Source of the DNA: Candidatus Omnitrophota bacterium
Lineage (GTDB): Bacteria; CAIJMQ01
Direction: 5' to 3'
DNA length: 64,000 nucleotides
Assembly: GCA_018812925.1 (NCBI GenBank)
Contig: JAHJCU010000003.1
Coordinates: 170,436 to 234,435, forward strand
A program made the position numbers and the translations under genes. The notes under the pieces were generated by a model that had not been told where the DNA came from, did not search any database, and worked only from the letters and a program-made list of their open reading frames with translations. Below, in pieces: positions 17,584 to 27,375 of this stretch (positions are counted from its first letter, which is position 1; each line of letters opens with the position of its first letter).

Positions 17584-18594
17584 TCAAAGTTTCTTCCTGC
17601 CAATCATTAAAAAAAATCCGCCTTCCTTGCTCCCAGTAAATAGTAGATGGGTTTGGACGAGGAAATGATCAAGCCAATTTCCCTCTGGATTAGATTTGAA
17701 TAATCGTTCATTTTCTGAAAACGTTTCAAAGGCCTTTAATTTTGGTATACCATTTACAAAATCAAAACCGATTTGCTCAAACCATCCCAAAACTTCTCGA
17801 ATTGTGTGTCCTGATTCGTGCGGATTTTTATATTGATCCATAAACCATGTAAGTTTTTTAAGTTCACCAATATTTTTATCTCTTAAGCGTGAATCTAAAA
17901 ATTTAAAACGATCACTGGAAATTTTGAAAATGCTACGACGAATGTCGGTAGTAATTCTACCGTATCTATTGTAAAGACCAATAAGAATGTATCCTCCTTT
18001 TTTAACGAGTCTTGATATCGATTGAAATCCAGAAAAGGGGGCACTTGTGTGGTGAAGAACGCCGTTACAGATAACAAGGGGGAAACTCTCTTCTCTAAAT
18101 ATGGGCCTAAATAGGTTCATTTGATAAAAACCTACTCTTTCCAAGCCGTTCCTTTTTTTAAATTCTTGGCCTAACTTTAGCGAGTTGAGACACATATCTG
18201 TTCCAAAAACGATTCTATGGGCAACACCTAAAAAGTTACTTAATTGACCTGTTCCGCATCCAACCTCTAAAACTCTTATATTGAAAGGAACTTGTTCGTT
18301 CAATAAGCGAGCGAAAATTCCTGTTTGGGCCTTTTGAATAAGGCCTCCTACATTTTCGAACTCTTCATAGTTCGGGAATGGTGTTTTTTCATAGAACTTC
18401 TTTACCATATTCGTGACATCTTTTTTTTGAACTATCCCATTTTCATGTGGCCAAAAAAGAAGGGGGACTTCATCCTCAACTTGATAGCAATTGAGGCATT
18501 TTAAACACTTTATCTCATCATCAGCTATTTGCAGATCTCCTCCACAAGCTGGGCATACAAAAATATCAAGATGTTCAATCATATGCTTCAACAT
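17584..18594 (-). CDS. Methyltransferase with N-terminal Trm112-like zinc domain
   Basis: A 336-aa protein. Residues 14-45 hold two cysteine pairs (CPACGG and CLKCLNC) in a Trm112-type zinc ribbon, followed by a class I methyltransferase fold with VLEVGCGTGQLSNF and LVICNGVLHHTSAP. GAGG sits 5 nt before the ATG. The long C-terminal part (residues 230-336) is typical of this subgroup in polysaccharide and carbamoyltransferase clusters. The substrate is probably a glycan or glycolipid precursor, which cannot be specified. Confidence 0.85.
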   Translation of the reverse strand: MLKHMIEHLDIFVCPACGGDLQIADDEIKCLKCLNCYQVEDEVPLLFWPHENGIVQKKDVTNMVKKFYEKTPFPNYEEFENVGGLIQKAQTGIFARLLNEQVPFNIRVLEVGCGTGQLSNFLGVAHRIVFGTDMCLNSLKLGQEFKKRNGLERVGFYQMNLFRPIFREESFPLVICNGVLHHTSAPFSGFQSISRLVKKGGYILIGLYNRYGRITTDIRRSIFKISSDRFKFLDSRLRDKNIGELKKLTWFMDQYKNPHESGHTIREVLGWFEQIGFDFVNGIPKLKAFETFSENERLFKSNPEGNWLDHFLVQTHLLFTGSKEGGFFLMIGRKKL

Positions 18595-18635
18595 TATTAC
18601 CTCATATCTCGATTGTTTTTATAATTCCCCTATTT

Positions 18636-20453
18636 TTAATCCAACTCAAATTCTTTAAGCCAATTAACGTCTTTGTCCAATAGTTTCTGTTCTTTCTTTT
18701 CTATGAGAAAGTTGCCCATTATAAGACAATCCATATTGGTTCGCATAAAGCATAAGTATGCATCTGCCGGCGTACACACAATAGGTTCACCCCGAACATT
18801 GAAAGAAGTATTGATGATTACAGGACAAGCGTATTTCTCATCAAACTTTGCTATCAGTTGATAATATAGCGGATTATCATCCTTATTAACAGTCTGCAGT
18901 CGTGCAGAATAATCAACATGGGTCACAGCAGGAATGCTGGAGCGAGTAGTTTTTAATTTATCAAGTCCAAAGAGTTTTTGTTCTTCTTTCGTCATTTTTC
19001 GGCGTAGTTCCTCTTTTACGGGGGCTACCAAAAGCATATACGGGCTTTTCCTGTCTATCTCAAAAAAATCTGACGCTCTCTCTTCTATTACTGATGGCGC
19101 AAAAGGGCGAAAACTCTCCCGAAACTTTATTTTAAGGTTCATCATTTCCTGCATTTTGCTGGAACGAGCATCTCCCAAAATCGAGCGATTTCCCAACGCT
19201 CGAGGGCCAAACTCCATACGTTCTTGAAACCATCCGATTACTTTTTGATTGGCAATTAAATCAGCAATTTTTTCCGGAATATCCTCATTTTTCAGTAAAA
19301 TATAGGAAATTTTATTTTTTTCTAAATAGTTTTTGATATAGCTATTCTCAAATTTTGGTCCAAGATAAGACCCTTGCTGAAAATCTTTCTTCCCGTCACT
19401 GATTCTTTTGTTCTCTAAATATTGATACCATACAAATAAAGCTGCTCCCAAGGCACCTCCTGCATCTCCGGCTGCCGGCTGAATCCAAACATTTTCAAAA
19501 GGACTTTCCCGTAGAATTCTTCCATTACTGACGCAATTCAACGCTACACCACCGGCTAAACATAGATTTTTCTTTCCCGTCTCTTGATATACGTGTTGAG
19601 CCATACGCAACATAACTTCTTCGGTTACTTCTTGGATAGACTGTGCTATATCCATGTCTCTTTGGGTCAATTTTGACCCCGGACTTCGAGGAGGACCGCC
19701 GAATAGGTTCTCAAATCTCCTATTGGTCATAGTTAAACCGGCACAGTAATTAAAATAATCCATATTAAGTTTAAACGAACCATCTTCTTTTAGGTTCATC
19801 AACGCAGAAAGAATCAAATCTTTATACTTAGGTTTGCCATAAGGCGCAAGCCCCATCATTTTATATTCACCCGAATTGACTTTGAACCCAGTATAATAGG
19901 TAAATGCAGAATATAAAAGACCTAATGAATGGGGGAAATGAATCTCTGCAAGAATATCTACCTTATTGTCTTTGCCCACACCAAAGCTTGTCGTTGTCCA
20001 TTCGCCGACTCCATCTATAGTGAGAAAAGCGGCTTCCTGAAAAGGTGAGGGGAAAAAGGCAGAGGCAGCATGTGACTCATGGTGTTCAGGAAAGATGACT
20101 TTTCCCTCAAAATTAAGTTCTTTTCTAATAAGTTCTTTCATCCATATTTTCTCTTTTATCCATATCGGCATTGCTTTAATAAATGACTTAATTCCAATAG
20201 GAGCATAAGATAAATAGGTTTCAAGTATACGCTCAAACTTAATGAAAGGCTTTTCGTAGAATACAACAAAATCTAAATCTTTTGTACCAATCCCCGCTTC
20301 TTCAAGACAGTAGTTGATAGCATTTATAGGAAAGTCTGCGTCATGCTTTTTACGTGTAAAACGCTCCTCTTGCGCGGCGGCAATAACTTTGCCATCGCGC
20401 ACTAAACACGCCGCGCTATCATGATAAAAAAATGAAATTCCTAATATATTCAT
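18636..20453 (-). CDS. NodU/TobZ-type O-carbamoyltransferase
   Basis: A 605-aa carbamoyltransferase that makes carbamoyl adenylate from carbamoyl phosphate and ATP and transfers it to a hydroxyl group. The N-terminal Kae1/YgjD-like domain (residues 1-345) begins LGISFFYHDSAACLV and carries the metal-binding histidines in EHHESHAASAFF, then LAGGVALNCVSNG. The C-terminal YrdC-like domain (about 365-570) shows GWFQERMEFGPRALGNRSI and INTSFNVRGEP. The length matches the family. It is the core of an island with SxtJ, DUF5989, a methyltransferase and an SGNH hydrolase. The acceptor is probably a sugar of the surface glycan. Confidence 0.93.
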   Translation of the reverse strand: MNILGISFFYHDSAACLVRDGKVIAAAQEERFTRKKHDADFPINAINYCLEEAGIGTKDLDFVVFYEKPFIKFERILETYLSYAPIGIKSFIKAMPIWIKEKIWMKELIRKELNFEGKVIFPEHHESHAASAFFPSPFQEAAFLTIDGVGEWTTTSFGVGKDNKVDILAEIHFPHSLGLLYSAFTYYTGFKVNSGEYKMMGLAPYGKPKYKDLILSALMNLKEDGSFKLNMDYFNYCAGLTMTNRRFENLFGGPPRSPGSKLTQRDMDIAQSIQEVTEEVMLRMAQHVYQETGKKNLCLAGGVALNCVSNGRILRESPFENVWIQPAAGDAGGALGAALFVWYQYLENKRISDGKKDFQQGSYLGPKFENSYIKNYLEKNKISYILLKNEDIPEKIADLIANQKVIGWFQERMEFGPRALGNRSILGDARSSKMQEMMNLKIKFRESFRPFAPSVIEERASDFFEIDRKSPYMLLVAPVKEELRRKMTKEEQKLFGLDKLKTTRSSIPAVTHVDYSARLQTVNKDDNPLYYQLIAKFDEKYACPVIINTSFNVRGEPIVCTPADAYLCFMRTNMDCLIMGNFLIEKKEQKLLDKDVNWLKEFELD

Positions 20454-20516
20454 TGCGCTACCTTATGCACTACAGTTCTTTTCATACATTAAATGATTTT
20501 TACTTTTCATATTAAA

Positions 20517-22160
20517 CTATCGACGAGACCAAACCCGATTAAATATCTTTCTTAATACATGGTTATAAGACCTAAAGAATGGGAATCTTATAGCATAACT
20601 TTCGACCAACTTAAAAAATACAAAGGCAACCATAGACAATGATGAGAAAGCGCCAGGAAAAGCCTGTTTTTGCTGGATTTTAAAACCAGCAAAACAGTAT
20701 GTACAGGTAATTATCATATTGGGAACAGGGCTTGCCATAAACTTTTTTTGGGTTTGTTCATTGCCGCAAAAAGGACACTTCAATTTGAGTTCATAGAATT
20801 GTTTATTACCATAAAAATCATTGGTTTTTCGCGTAGCAATGAGAGTACCCGGAGTTTTGTAAGTACGTATCAGGTTCCACCAACATACTTTCACAACCAA
20901 ATCATAATATTGTCTGTTTGTCATTTTAGATATGTTTAACAAAGGCAAATTTCTGGCATGGGCGAGTTTATTCTTAATTATCCCTTTTTGAAGCGCATAA
21001 CGATAAATTTCTGCGTCAGGAATTACCTTTATGAAGCCCATAGAAACACTTCTTGCAGGATTATTCTTCCACCATGCTATGGACTCATTAACCGTTTCAA
21101 CGGTATCGGCAATATCACCGAGGATGATATTCCCTCCACATGCTAACTTGATTTGATGGCATGTATCCAAAGCTTTTACAATATTGGCCTTAGTGGTATG
21201 CTTCTTCATACTCTTAAGCACTTCATCATGCATGCTCTCAATACCAAAACAGGCAAAAATTAAACCGGCGGCTTTCAATTTTTTCATTACATCAGATGCA
21301 ACGTCATTGACTTTAAAATTGGCATACCACTTGATATTATATGGCTTGATACGCTCCGCCAACGCTAAAAGGCGTTTTTGGTCGGTGGAAAAAAGATCAT
21401 CGCTAAACCCTATAACATTAACACCAAAGGTATTATGTAAATACTCAATCTCTGTAAAGAGATGCTCAAGCGAGCGTTGCCGGTATTTCTTTCCAAGCGG
21501 GTGATAACAAAAAGTGCATGAAAACGGGCACGAGCGGGAACCTATGACTTCGGCAAAACGTACTTCATCAAAAGTTTCTACAATAGGAAGTTGTTGAGCA
21601 TATTTGAAATTGCCCAATGTTTCCTTAAAACCAAAATCTTGAAATTCAGGAATTGGAAGGGTATCAAGGTCCTTGATCTCCTCACGCTTTTCAGTTAACA
21701 CGACCTGCCCCTTGGAATTTCGAAAGGCAAGACCTTTTACATTATCAGGTGACTTATCCTTTTGTAACGTTTGCAGCAATTCAAGAAGTATAAATTCACC
21801 TTCTCCTATTGCGCCATAATCAATTGGAAGGTTCTTCAAAGCCAGTTCGGGGTCAGCAGTCACAACCGGGCCTCCGGCCACCGTAATAATATCCTTGCGA
21901 ATTTTCTTAACACTCAGGAGAATGTCTTCAATTAATCCCCAATTTGTTGACATTCCTCCTGTGCAGACAATATCCACGTGTCTTTTGGAAAACTCTCTTT
22001 CCAATAATTCTTGAGTTGTTTTGGTTTCATGACATAAATTCAGGCACGACACTGAAAAGCCATGACGTTTTATAAAAGCATATACACTCGCTAACCCGAT
22101 AGGATATTGATAGAACTGGTCCGGTCCTGCAAATTTAGGAACAACAAATAATAAATTCAT
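20517..22160 (-). CDS. B12-binding radical SAM protein with C-terminal zinc ribbon
   Basis: A 547-aa enzyme from the ATG at 22160 (GGAGG 10 nt upstream; an in-frame GTG at 22178 adds six residues). The B12-binding-like domain covers residues 1-150 with VAGGPVVTADPE. The radical SAM core has GSRSCPFSCTFCYHP (CxxxCxxC), GFSDDLFS and CFGIESMHDE. After residue 470 there is a zinc-ribbon-like segment with CPFCGNE and CTYCFAGF, unusual for the core family. It lies next to the carbamoyltransferase and is divergent from the SGNH hydrolase. Its reaction is not predictable. Confidence 0.88.
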   Translation of the reverse strand: MNLLFVVPKFAGPDQFYQYPIGLASVYAFIKRHGFSVSCLNLCHETKTTQELLEREFSKRHVDIVCTGGMSTNWGLIEDILLSVKKIRKDIITVAGGPVVTADPELALKNLPIDYGAIGEGEFILLELLQTLQKDKSPDNVKGLAFRNSKGQVVLTEKREEIKDLDTLPIPEFQDFGFKETLGNFKYAQQLPIVETFDEVRFAEVIGSRSCPFSCTFCYHPLGKKYRQRSLEHLFTEIEYLHNTFGVNVIGFSDDLFSTDQKRLLALAERIKPYNIKWYANFKVNDVASDVMKKLKAAGLIFACFGIESMHDEVLKSMKKHTTKANIVKALDTCHQIKLACGGNIILGDIADTVETVNESIAWWKNNPARSVSMGFIKVIPDAEIYRYALQKGIIKNKLAHARNLPLLNISKMTNRQYYDLVVKVCWWNLIRTYKTPGTLIATRKTNDFYGNKQFYELKLKCPFCGNEQTQKKFMASPVPNMIITCTYCFAGFKIQQKQAFPGAFSSLSMVAFVFFKLVESYAIRFPFFRSYNHVLRKIFNRVWSRR

Positions 22161-22376
22161 AACCCTAAAAACCTCCACAGATGGTGTCTATATCCCTTTA
22201 TACCTACAGCTTGTAAGCTGAACCTTTGGTGCTTCTTATTGTTGTTTTTGTTCTATTTTGACCTTTTGAATTTTTCCGACGTTAGGCTATTTAACAAATC
22301 ATTTCTAAACATGTATTATACTACTTTCTAGAGTCCCCAACAATGTTTTTTGTTCCCCTAAAAGTGTCGATTGTTA

Positions 22377-22404
22377 TTGCTATTTAACTTCATTTTGCTA
22401 TACT
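22377..22404 (+). promoter_or_regulatory. Putative sigma-70 promoter for the SGNH hydrolase gene
   Basis: TTGCTA at 22377-22382 and TATACT at 22399-22404 are separated by 16 nt. The -10 box ends 9 nt before the ATG at 22414, which predicts a leader of only about two bases. It is the only plus-strand promoter needed in the first 41 kb. Confidence 0.45.
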
Positions 22405-22413
22405 CTCTACCAT

Positions 22414-23622
22414 ATGACCCCGGCATTACAACATAAGTTCTTGGATACTTACAGAAATATTGGATTGTTTTTATTCAATACTTTTGTGCTGTTTGCGCTT
22501 ATTAATGCACTCCTGTTTGTGCTCTTCTGGATCAAAGATTCAATAACAGCCGATCCTGTCACTGTTCGTTACGGGGGAGAATCTGTTCAAAAAGTTTATG
22601 GTCAGATGCCCCAGGCTGAAGTAGACCAACTGCTCAAAGAAACATGGTCCCGACCCTTGTTGTATGAAGCCTACACCCAGTTCAAAGAGCGACCGTTTAC
22701 TGGAAAATACGTCAACGTCCATGAACAAGGATTTAGGTTATCTAAGGAACAGGGGCCTTGGCCTCCCCAATCAGCCAATCTTAATATTTTTCTTTTCGGA
22801 GGTTCGACTACGTTTGGTTATGGCGTTAGCGATGAGCAAACTATTGCCTCATATTTGCAACAGTACCTTGTGGGAAAATTACAGCGACCTGTGTGTGTGT
22901 ACAATTTCGGGCGAGGATTCTATTACTCGACTCAAGAGCTAATTTTGTATGAGCGTTTGCTGATATCAGGATTCGTTCCAGACATAGCTATCTTTATAGA
23001 TGGAGTGAATGATTTTTACCACTACAACGATGAACCCCTATTCACAGAACGGTTACAAGTATTCATCAGGGGGGATAAGAAAGAACCTGAATCAAAGTTA
23101 GCGGTTATATCTAAATTACCCATGGCGCGCTTTGCACGAATAATCCTCCGTATACTTCATCCACTTCCAGTAGATACAACTACAATAACAATAGCTACAA
23201 CGAATCTGTTTCCCCAGAGTTACGATAATCAGCCACTACTTGAAGCTGTTATAGACAGATATTTGCAAAACAAGAAACTTATTGAGGCGGTTTCCGATGT
23301 TTTCTCTGTAGAACCAGTCTTTGTGTGGCAGCCCGTGCCCACATATGATTACGATTTTCATAATTATCCTTTTATTGAAGGAGGCTTTGATAGGCATACT
23401 TATTCGAAATACGGTTATGAAATTATGGCGAGTCGCTTTGATAAAGAAGCTTTTGGCAATAATTTCTTGTGGTGTGCGGACATACAAAAAGACATAGAAG
23501 AACCCCTTTACATAGATAAATTTCACTACTCACCTCCAATGTCAAATCTATTTGCGGAGAGGATTATGATTTTAATGATAGAACGGAAATTGCTTCCCGA
23601 CATGCTTGGTACATTCGACTAA
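22414..23622 (+). CDS. Membrane-anchored SGNH/GDSL hydrolase-like protein
   Basis: A 402-aa protein with one N-terminal membrane helix (residues about 16-40) and a periplasmic or extracytoplasmic SGNH domain. Block I is FLFGGSTTFGYG near 127, block III is FIDGVNDFYHY near 190, and the C-terminal Asp-x-x-His is in IDKFHYS near 368. Such proteins accompany NodU-like carbamoyltransferases and SxtJ genes and may acylate, deacylate or decarbamoylate glycans; this is inference. It is the only plus-strand gene inside the polysaccharide cluster and is transcribed away from the radical SAM gene. Confidence 0.85.
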   Translation: MTPALQHKFLDTYRNIGLFLFNTFVLFALINALLFVLFWIKDSITADPVTVRYGGESVQKVYGQMPQAEVDQLLKETWSRPLLYEAYTQFKERPFTGKYVNVHEQGFRLSKEQGPWPPQSANLNIFLFGGSTTFGYGVSDEQTIASYLQQYLVGKLQRPVCVYNFGRGFYYSTQELILYERLLISGFVPDIAIFIDGVNDFYHYNDEPLFTERLQVFIRGDKKEPESKLAVISKLPMARFARIILRILHPLPVDTTTITIATTNLFPQSYDNQPLLEAVIDRYLQNKKLIEAVSDVFSVEPVFVWQPVPTYDYDFHNYPFIEGGFDRHTYSKYGYEIMASRFDKEAFGNNFLWCADIQKDIEEPLYIDKFHYSPPMSNLFAERIMILMIERKLLPDMLGTFD

Positions 23623-23687
23623 GCAACTACAAATAGCTTCCCTTCGAGGCTTGCACTTACCTATTTTTTTTTAACATCAAATACTTT

Positions 23688-24941
23688 CTATCCTTGAGGT
23701 TGGCTGCCCTGAGCGTATGCCACACCCAACACAAAGAAGTATATTCGAGCTACGAGAGACGTATAAAATGTATAATCAGTCATTCCATGAAAAAAAACTT
23801 CGCTAAGTATCATTAGCAAGGCAGCCACAAGCCAATAGTTAGGGCGTTTATAGAATGCAAGACGAGAAAGACTAAACAACAAATATCCTACCATAACAAG
23901 AAATCCTGAAATGCCAAGCAACCCGGTCTCACTAAGAAACTGTAGAAAATTATTATGAGCTCCCGGCAAGTCTCTTCTTATTGCATCTGACGGCGCATAT
24001 TGGGTTTTATATGAGTTTTGAAATTGACATAATCCTATGCCAAAAACAGGGTGGTCAACAAACATGTTAATCGCTGCTTTCCATGTTTTCAATCTTTCTG
24101 CGATAGATTGTGTAGACCTTTCTTGCCGAGCCATCCTGAAATCTATATTAAAGCGTCCAATTTGCGAGGTATGTGTCTTAGGATTTGGAATAAAAAGTGC
24201 AATGAACATAACCAAAATCAATAAAAAGGTACCAATGGGTCTTTTCCAATCTCTCTTTAAATTAAAAATAATATAAATTATCAAAACCAAAACGGTGGCG
24301 AGCCATGGTCCTCTGGACAAACTTAGCGTAAGGGCTACTGCTCCGATTGTTGAAGTAACAAGACATATTGTCTTGCCAATACGCTCTAATGCGCGAAATT
24401 CAAAACCGAGCGTCCACAAGATTATGGTTAATACAGCAATATAACTTGTCGAAGCTCCACAATCTAACCCAAATCCTCCGGGTTGAATGAATCCCCCAAA
24501 AAACCTAAGAATCACATTGGCAGAAAATATAAAAAGCGAAAAACTTAGCATGTACAAAAAAGCCCGTTCCGATGTTTTACTTTCGGCAATACCGGAAAAT
24601 CTGCCAATAACAAAGGCTGCCAAATAGAATGCGAATGAGACCCAGAGCTTTATTCCGGGCCAATAATTCTCGACTAAAAATATTGAAGGGATTATTGATA
24701 AAAGAAAGATAAAATACACAAGACCCAAATTTTTTGTCTGGGAATCAATCTCTCGAAAACGCTCCTGCTCTTTGCCAGTATTGAAGAAGAAGAGGTAGAA
24801 TGTTGTCGCTGCCGCCAGCAACAAGAAGTATTTTGAAACATTATGCAGAACTCCTGAAAGTAAAACAAATGAGCCAATACAGCTCCAATGCAACCATTTT
24901 ATAATTTGCAGAATCTTTTTGCGTTCATGTAAGTAAGGCAT
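23688..24941 (-). CDS. O-antigen ligase/polymerase family membrane protein (Wzy_C)
   Basis: A 417-aa protein with 10-12 membrane helices and the Wzy_C signature: LSRGPWLAT, RLKTWKAAINMFVDHP with GIGLCQF, and a periplasmic loop ending HNNFLQFLSETGLLG. This family includes WaaL ligases, which attach the polymer to lipid A core, and Wzy polymerases, which join repeat units; the sequence does not separate them. The flippase gene follows upstream at 52 nt, so a Wzx/Wzy-dependent export route is likely. AGGATAG precedes the ATG. Confidence 0.88.
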   Translation of the reverse strand: MPYLHERKKILQIIKWLHWSCIGSFVLLSGVLHNVSKYFLLLAAATTFYLFFFNTGKEQERFREIDSQTKNLGLVYFIFLLSIIPSIFLVENYWPGIKLWVSFAFYLAAFVIGRFSGIAESKTSERAFLYMLSFSLFIFSANVILRFFGGFIQPGGFGLDCGASTSYIAVLTIILWTLGFEFRALERIGKTICLVTSTIGAVALTLSLSRGPWLATVLVLIIYIIFNLKRDWKRPIGTFLLILVMFIALFIPNPKTHTSQIGRFNIDFRMARQERSTQSIAERLKTWKAAINMFVDHPVFGIGLCQFQNSYKTQYAPSDAIRRDLPGAHNNFLQFLSETGLLGISGFLVMVGYLLFSLSRLAFYKRPNYWLVAALLMILSEVFFHGMTDYTFYTSLVARIYFFVLGVAYAQGSQPQG

Positions 24942-24993
24942 TATGTTCTATCCTTTATTTAGACCAATTATTTAAGCATGCCTGTAAGCATTG

Positions 24994-26532
24994 TTACGAG
25001 GACACTTTTTCCGGTCTAATGAATTTATCAATAACCACTTTGTACAGACCCATAACAGCTCGTTTCTCAGTATCGCCAAATATGCCGAGCCGGAATCCGA
25101 CAAATATATATATCAATTCCAGCACACTTGCAATAGCAACTAACCCTAACCATGAATGCCCCCACGGTCGAGTCAACCAAAACAATGCTCCCAGTACAAA
25201 ACTCAATGTCATCGGTTTGAGATACGATTTCCGGAAGAGCATAAGTGGCGAGATCTTAAGATAATTGCGTAATGCAACGAATAAATAGACTCCATCCACT
25301 ATTACGGTAAGCAGCAATGCCCATCCTGCGCCTTCCAAACCAAATGGACGTATCAATAAAAGACACAATGCTCCCAGCACAATGCCACGAATAGTAGTAT
25401 AAATAGTAAATTGGCGCATGTGTCCTAGTCCGAGAACGACACTATTGGTCAGACAAACACAAAGAACTCCCATGTAACTTGCTAATGTCAACAGACGAAG
25501 CACGCTGGTGGCTTGTTGGGCAATGCTCGGTACCCAGAGTGCAAGAAAAATGTCCCCCAGCACAAATAATGGAATAAAGACCATTCCTGCTAACGATGAA
25601 ACAAATAGCGTCGCACGCGTAAAAATATCGCGCAGACTATCCATTTCCTTCAGACTTTGCAACTCACTTGCCATAGGAAAGATAAATCCCAACATGACGG
25701 AAATCATATACCCTAATGAGTTCACAACTAGGAATGGTACGGAATAGATACCTGCTGCCGCCACTCCAAGCCAGATGCCAATCAATGTCTGGTCTAATCG
25801 GCTTACCAGACTACTGACTACACGGTTGATTGCCCCATAGCCGACATATCCTCTGATGCGCTGCAATGTAGCAAGGTCAATGCGCCATTTTATGCGGAAA
25901 GTTGGCAATAAACGGCGTGCTAACAACCAGTATGCTGGGCCCGATGCAAGTGAAACAATGACTCGAACCAACACATAGCTTACTACTCCATACCCTGCAT
26001 ACACCATAACCAGACCCAGCCCTACACCAACTACATTAGAAACGACCGAGACTGTGCCGGATATTTCATACCGCTGAAGCCCCATGGACAAAGACTGACC
26101 CCACGATATGCCTACACTACCTAGAAAGCCAATACTAGCCAAGCGAAATACCAGCGTTGCCTGAGGAATTAGTTCTGCCGGCATTTTGAATACGCTTCGC
26201 GCAAGCCATTCTGCCGCCAAGAAAATGACAACCATGCCGACTATGCCAATCATGCCATAAAGATTGAGAGTTGTATTCAACATACGATTCGCGGACTCGG
26301 TATCATTTTTGGCGCGGTCTTCAGCCAAATACTTGATAATCGGCCAAGTCAATCCCATATCCATGATGGTGAGATAGCCAATGATGACAGCTACCAGACT
26401 TTGCAAACCAAAAGCCGCTTCACCCAATCCGCGTAGCAAAAGGGGAATGGAGATTAGATTAACAAACATCGGCACAACATAGCCACCCGCGCCGGCGAGC
26501 ATATTGATTGAAGCTCGGTTGAGACGATTCAT
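24994..26532 (-). CDS. wzx: Wzx-type oligosaccharide flippase
   Basis: A 512-aa polysaccharide transporter of the MOP superfamily with about 14 membrane helices. The N-terminus contains MLAGAGGYVVPMFVNLI and LLLRGLGEAAFGLQSL, the usual start of Wzx proteins. It would move undecaprenyl-linked repeat units to the periplasm. GGAGTTACT gives a ribosome site. The DNA is visibly richer in G and C (about half) than the housekeeping genes, so this gene and the following block up to about 32.6 kb look acquired together. Confidence 0.92.
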   Translation of the reverse strand: MNRLNRASINMLAGAGGYVVPMFVNLISIPLLLRGLGEAAFGLQSLVAVIIGYLTIMDMGLTWPIIKYLAEDRAKNDTESANRMLNTTLNLYGMIGIVGMVVIFLAAEWLARSVFKMPAELIPQATLVFRLASIGFLGSVGISWGQSLSMGLQRYEISGTVSVVSNVVGVGLGLVMVYAGYGVVSYVLVRVIVSLASGPAYWLLARRLLPTFRIKWRIDLATLQRIRGYVGYGAINRVVSSLVSRLDQTLIGIWLGVAAAGIYSVPFLVVNSLGYMISVMLGFIFPMASELQSLKEMDSLRDIFTRATLFVSSLAGMVFIPLFVLGDIFLALWVPSIAQQATSVLRLLTLASYMGVLCVCLTNSVVLGLGHMRQFTIYTTIRGIVLGALCLLLIRPFGLEGAGWALLLTVIVDGVYLFVALRNYLKISPLMLFRKSYLKPMTLSFVLGALFWLTRPWGHSWLGLVAIASVLELIYIFVGFRLGIFGDTEKRAVMGLYKVVIDKFIRPEKVSS

Positions 26533-26559
26533 AGTAACTCCGTTAATATTCTCATATAT

Positions 26560-27357
26560 TTAAAGTAAAATATCATATTTTTTAAGGGGTTCATAATTAA
26601 GTTTTAAGGGAGAAACAATCATAATGTGTGGTTTGTTTAGTTCAGGCGAAATGCGGTAGTAGAAAAATAAGTTGTCCCACGGTATCATTTGTTTCTCAAA
26701 GATATTCCGGATGGATTCCATGAAATCATGCGAGCGCCAATTTTCCATTAAAACCACATACTTTTTCGCAGTTTTAAACAAGTTGGAAAGAGCTACAAGA
26801 TGATTGTCGTCTGTGTGGATACGCATGATTACGGCATGAGAAAAACACAAATCAACTACCGGCCATTGGGAAGAATAGGGTAGGGTTATATCTAACTGCC
26901 CAATATCAGCTTTTAAATTAGGATGCCTTTTATGTAAAAAAGATAATTGTTCGATTGAACGGTCACAACCATAAAGACGAATATTGGGTGACAATGTGCT
27001 TAAATTAGATAGATGGTCTCCTCCGCCACAGCCAACTTCAAGAAGGCTATCCGGGCTTAATTGCAAAATTGTCTCATACAACAATCTTGCATTTGAATGC
27101 AAAGGAAGGATATCTTTCTGTAAAGACAAAGCGCCTTCGGAAAAGACATAATCTCCTGACGTTAGCACCTGTGTATGTGACTTTTTGATATCTGCCAGTT
27201 CTGCCTGATAGTGTTCAGGATAGCGTTGCCAGTCAAAGTCATCCATGTTGGCGTCACGGCGGAATATTCTGTTAAAATATTTCAAAACTTTTTGAATAAA
27301 ATATTCCTTTGTCAACTTAAGTGACTTTAGTGAATGAATATTCATGCTATTTCCCAT
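26560..27357 (-). CDS. Class I SAM-dependent methyltransferase
   Basis: A 265-aa protein with SLLEVGCGGGDHLSNL near residue 106, the acidic RLYGCDRSIEQL and DLCFSHAVIMRIHTDD, a post-II region with histidines. The first in-frame ATG (27357) is used; an ATG 12 nt downstream is also possible. It follows the flippase-linked block and sits beside a second methyltransferase-like gene (27376). It probably modifies a sugar or the reducing end, with unknown specificity. Confidence 0.82.
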   Translation of the reverse strand: MGNSMNIHSLKSLKLTKEYFIQKVLKYFNRIFRRDANMDDFDWQRYPEHYQAELADIKKSHTQVLTSGDYVFSEGALSLQKDILPLHSNARLLYETILQLSPDSLLEVGCGGGDHLSNLSTLSPNIRLYGCDRSIEQLSFLHKRHPNLKADIGQLDITLPYSSQWPVVDLCFSHAVIMRIHTDDNHLVALSNLFKTAKKYVVLMENWRSHDFMESIRNIFEKQMIPWDNLFFYYRISPELNKPHIMIVSPLKLNYEPLKKYDILL

Positions 27358-27375
27358 CCCAAAATGTATAATCCG

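Noticed and set aside
17137-20453. Saxitoxin-like biosynthesis cluster because of SxtJ
   Set aside because: SxtJ-type proteins are widespread beside carbamoyltransferases; no SxtA-like or amidinotransferase genes are present.
12475-22160. Hopanoid or cofactor pathway because of B12-radical SAM enzymes
   Set aside because: Both lie among glycosyltransferases and no squalene or cofactor genes are present.
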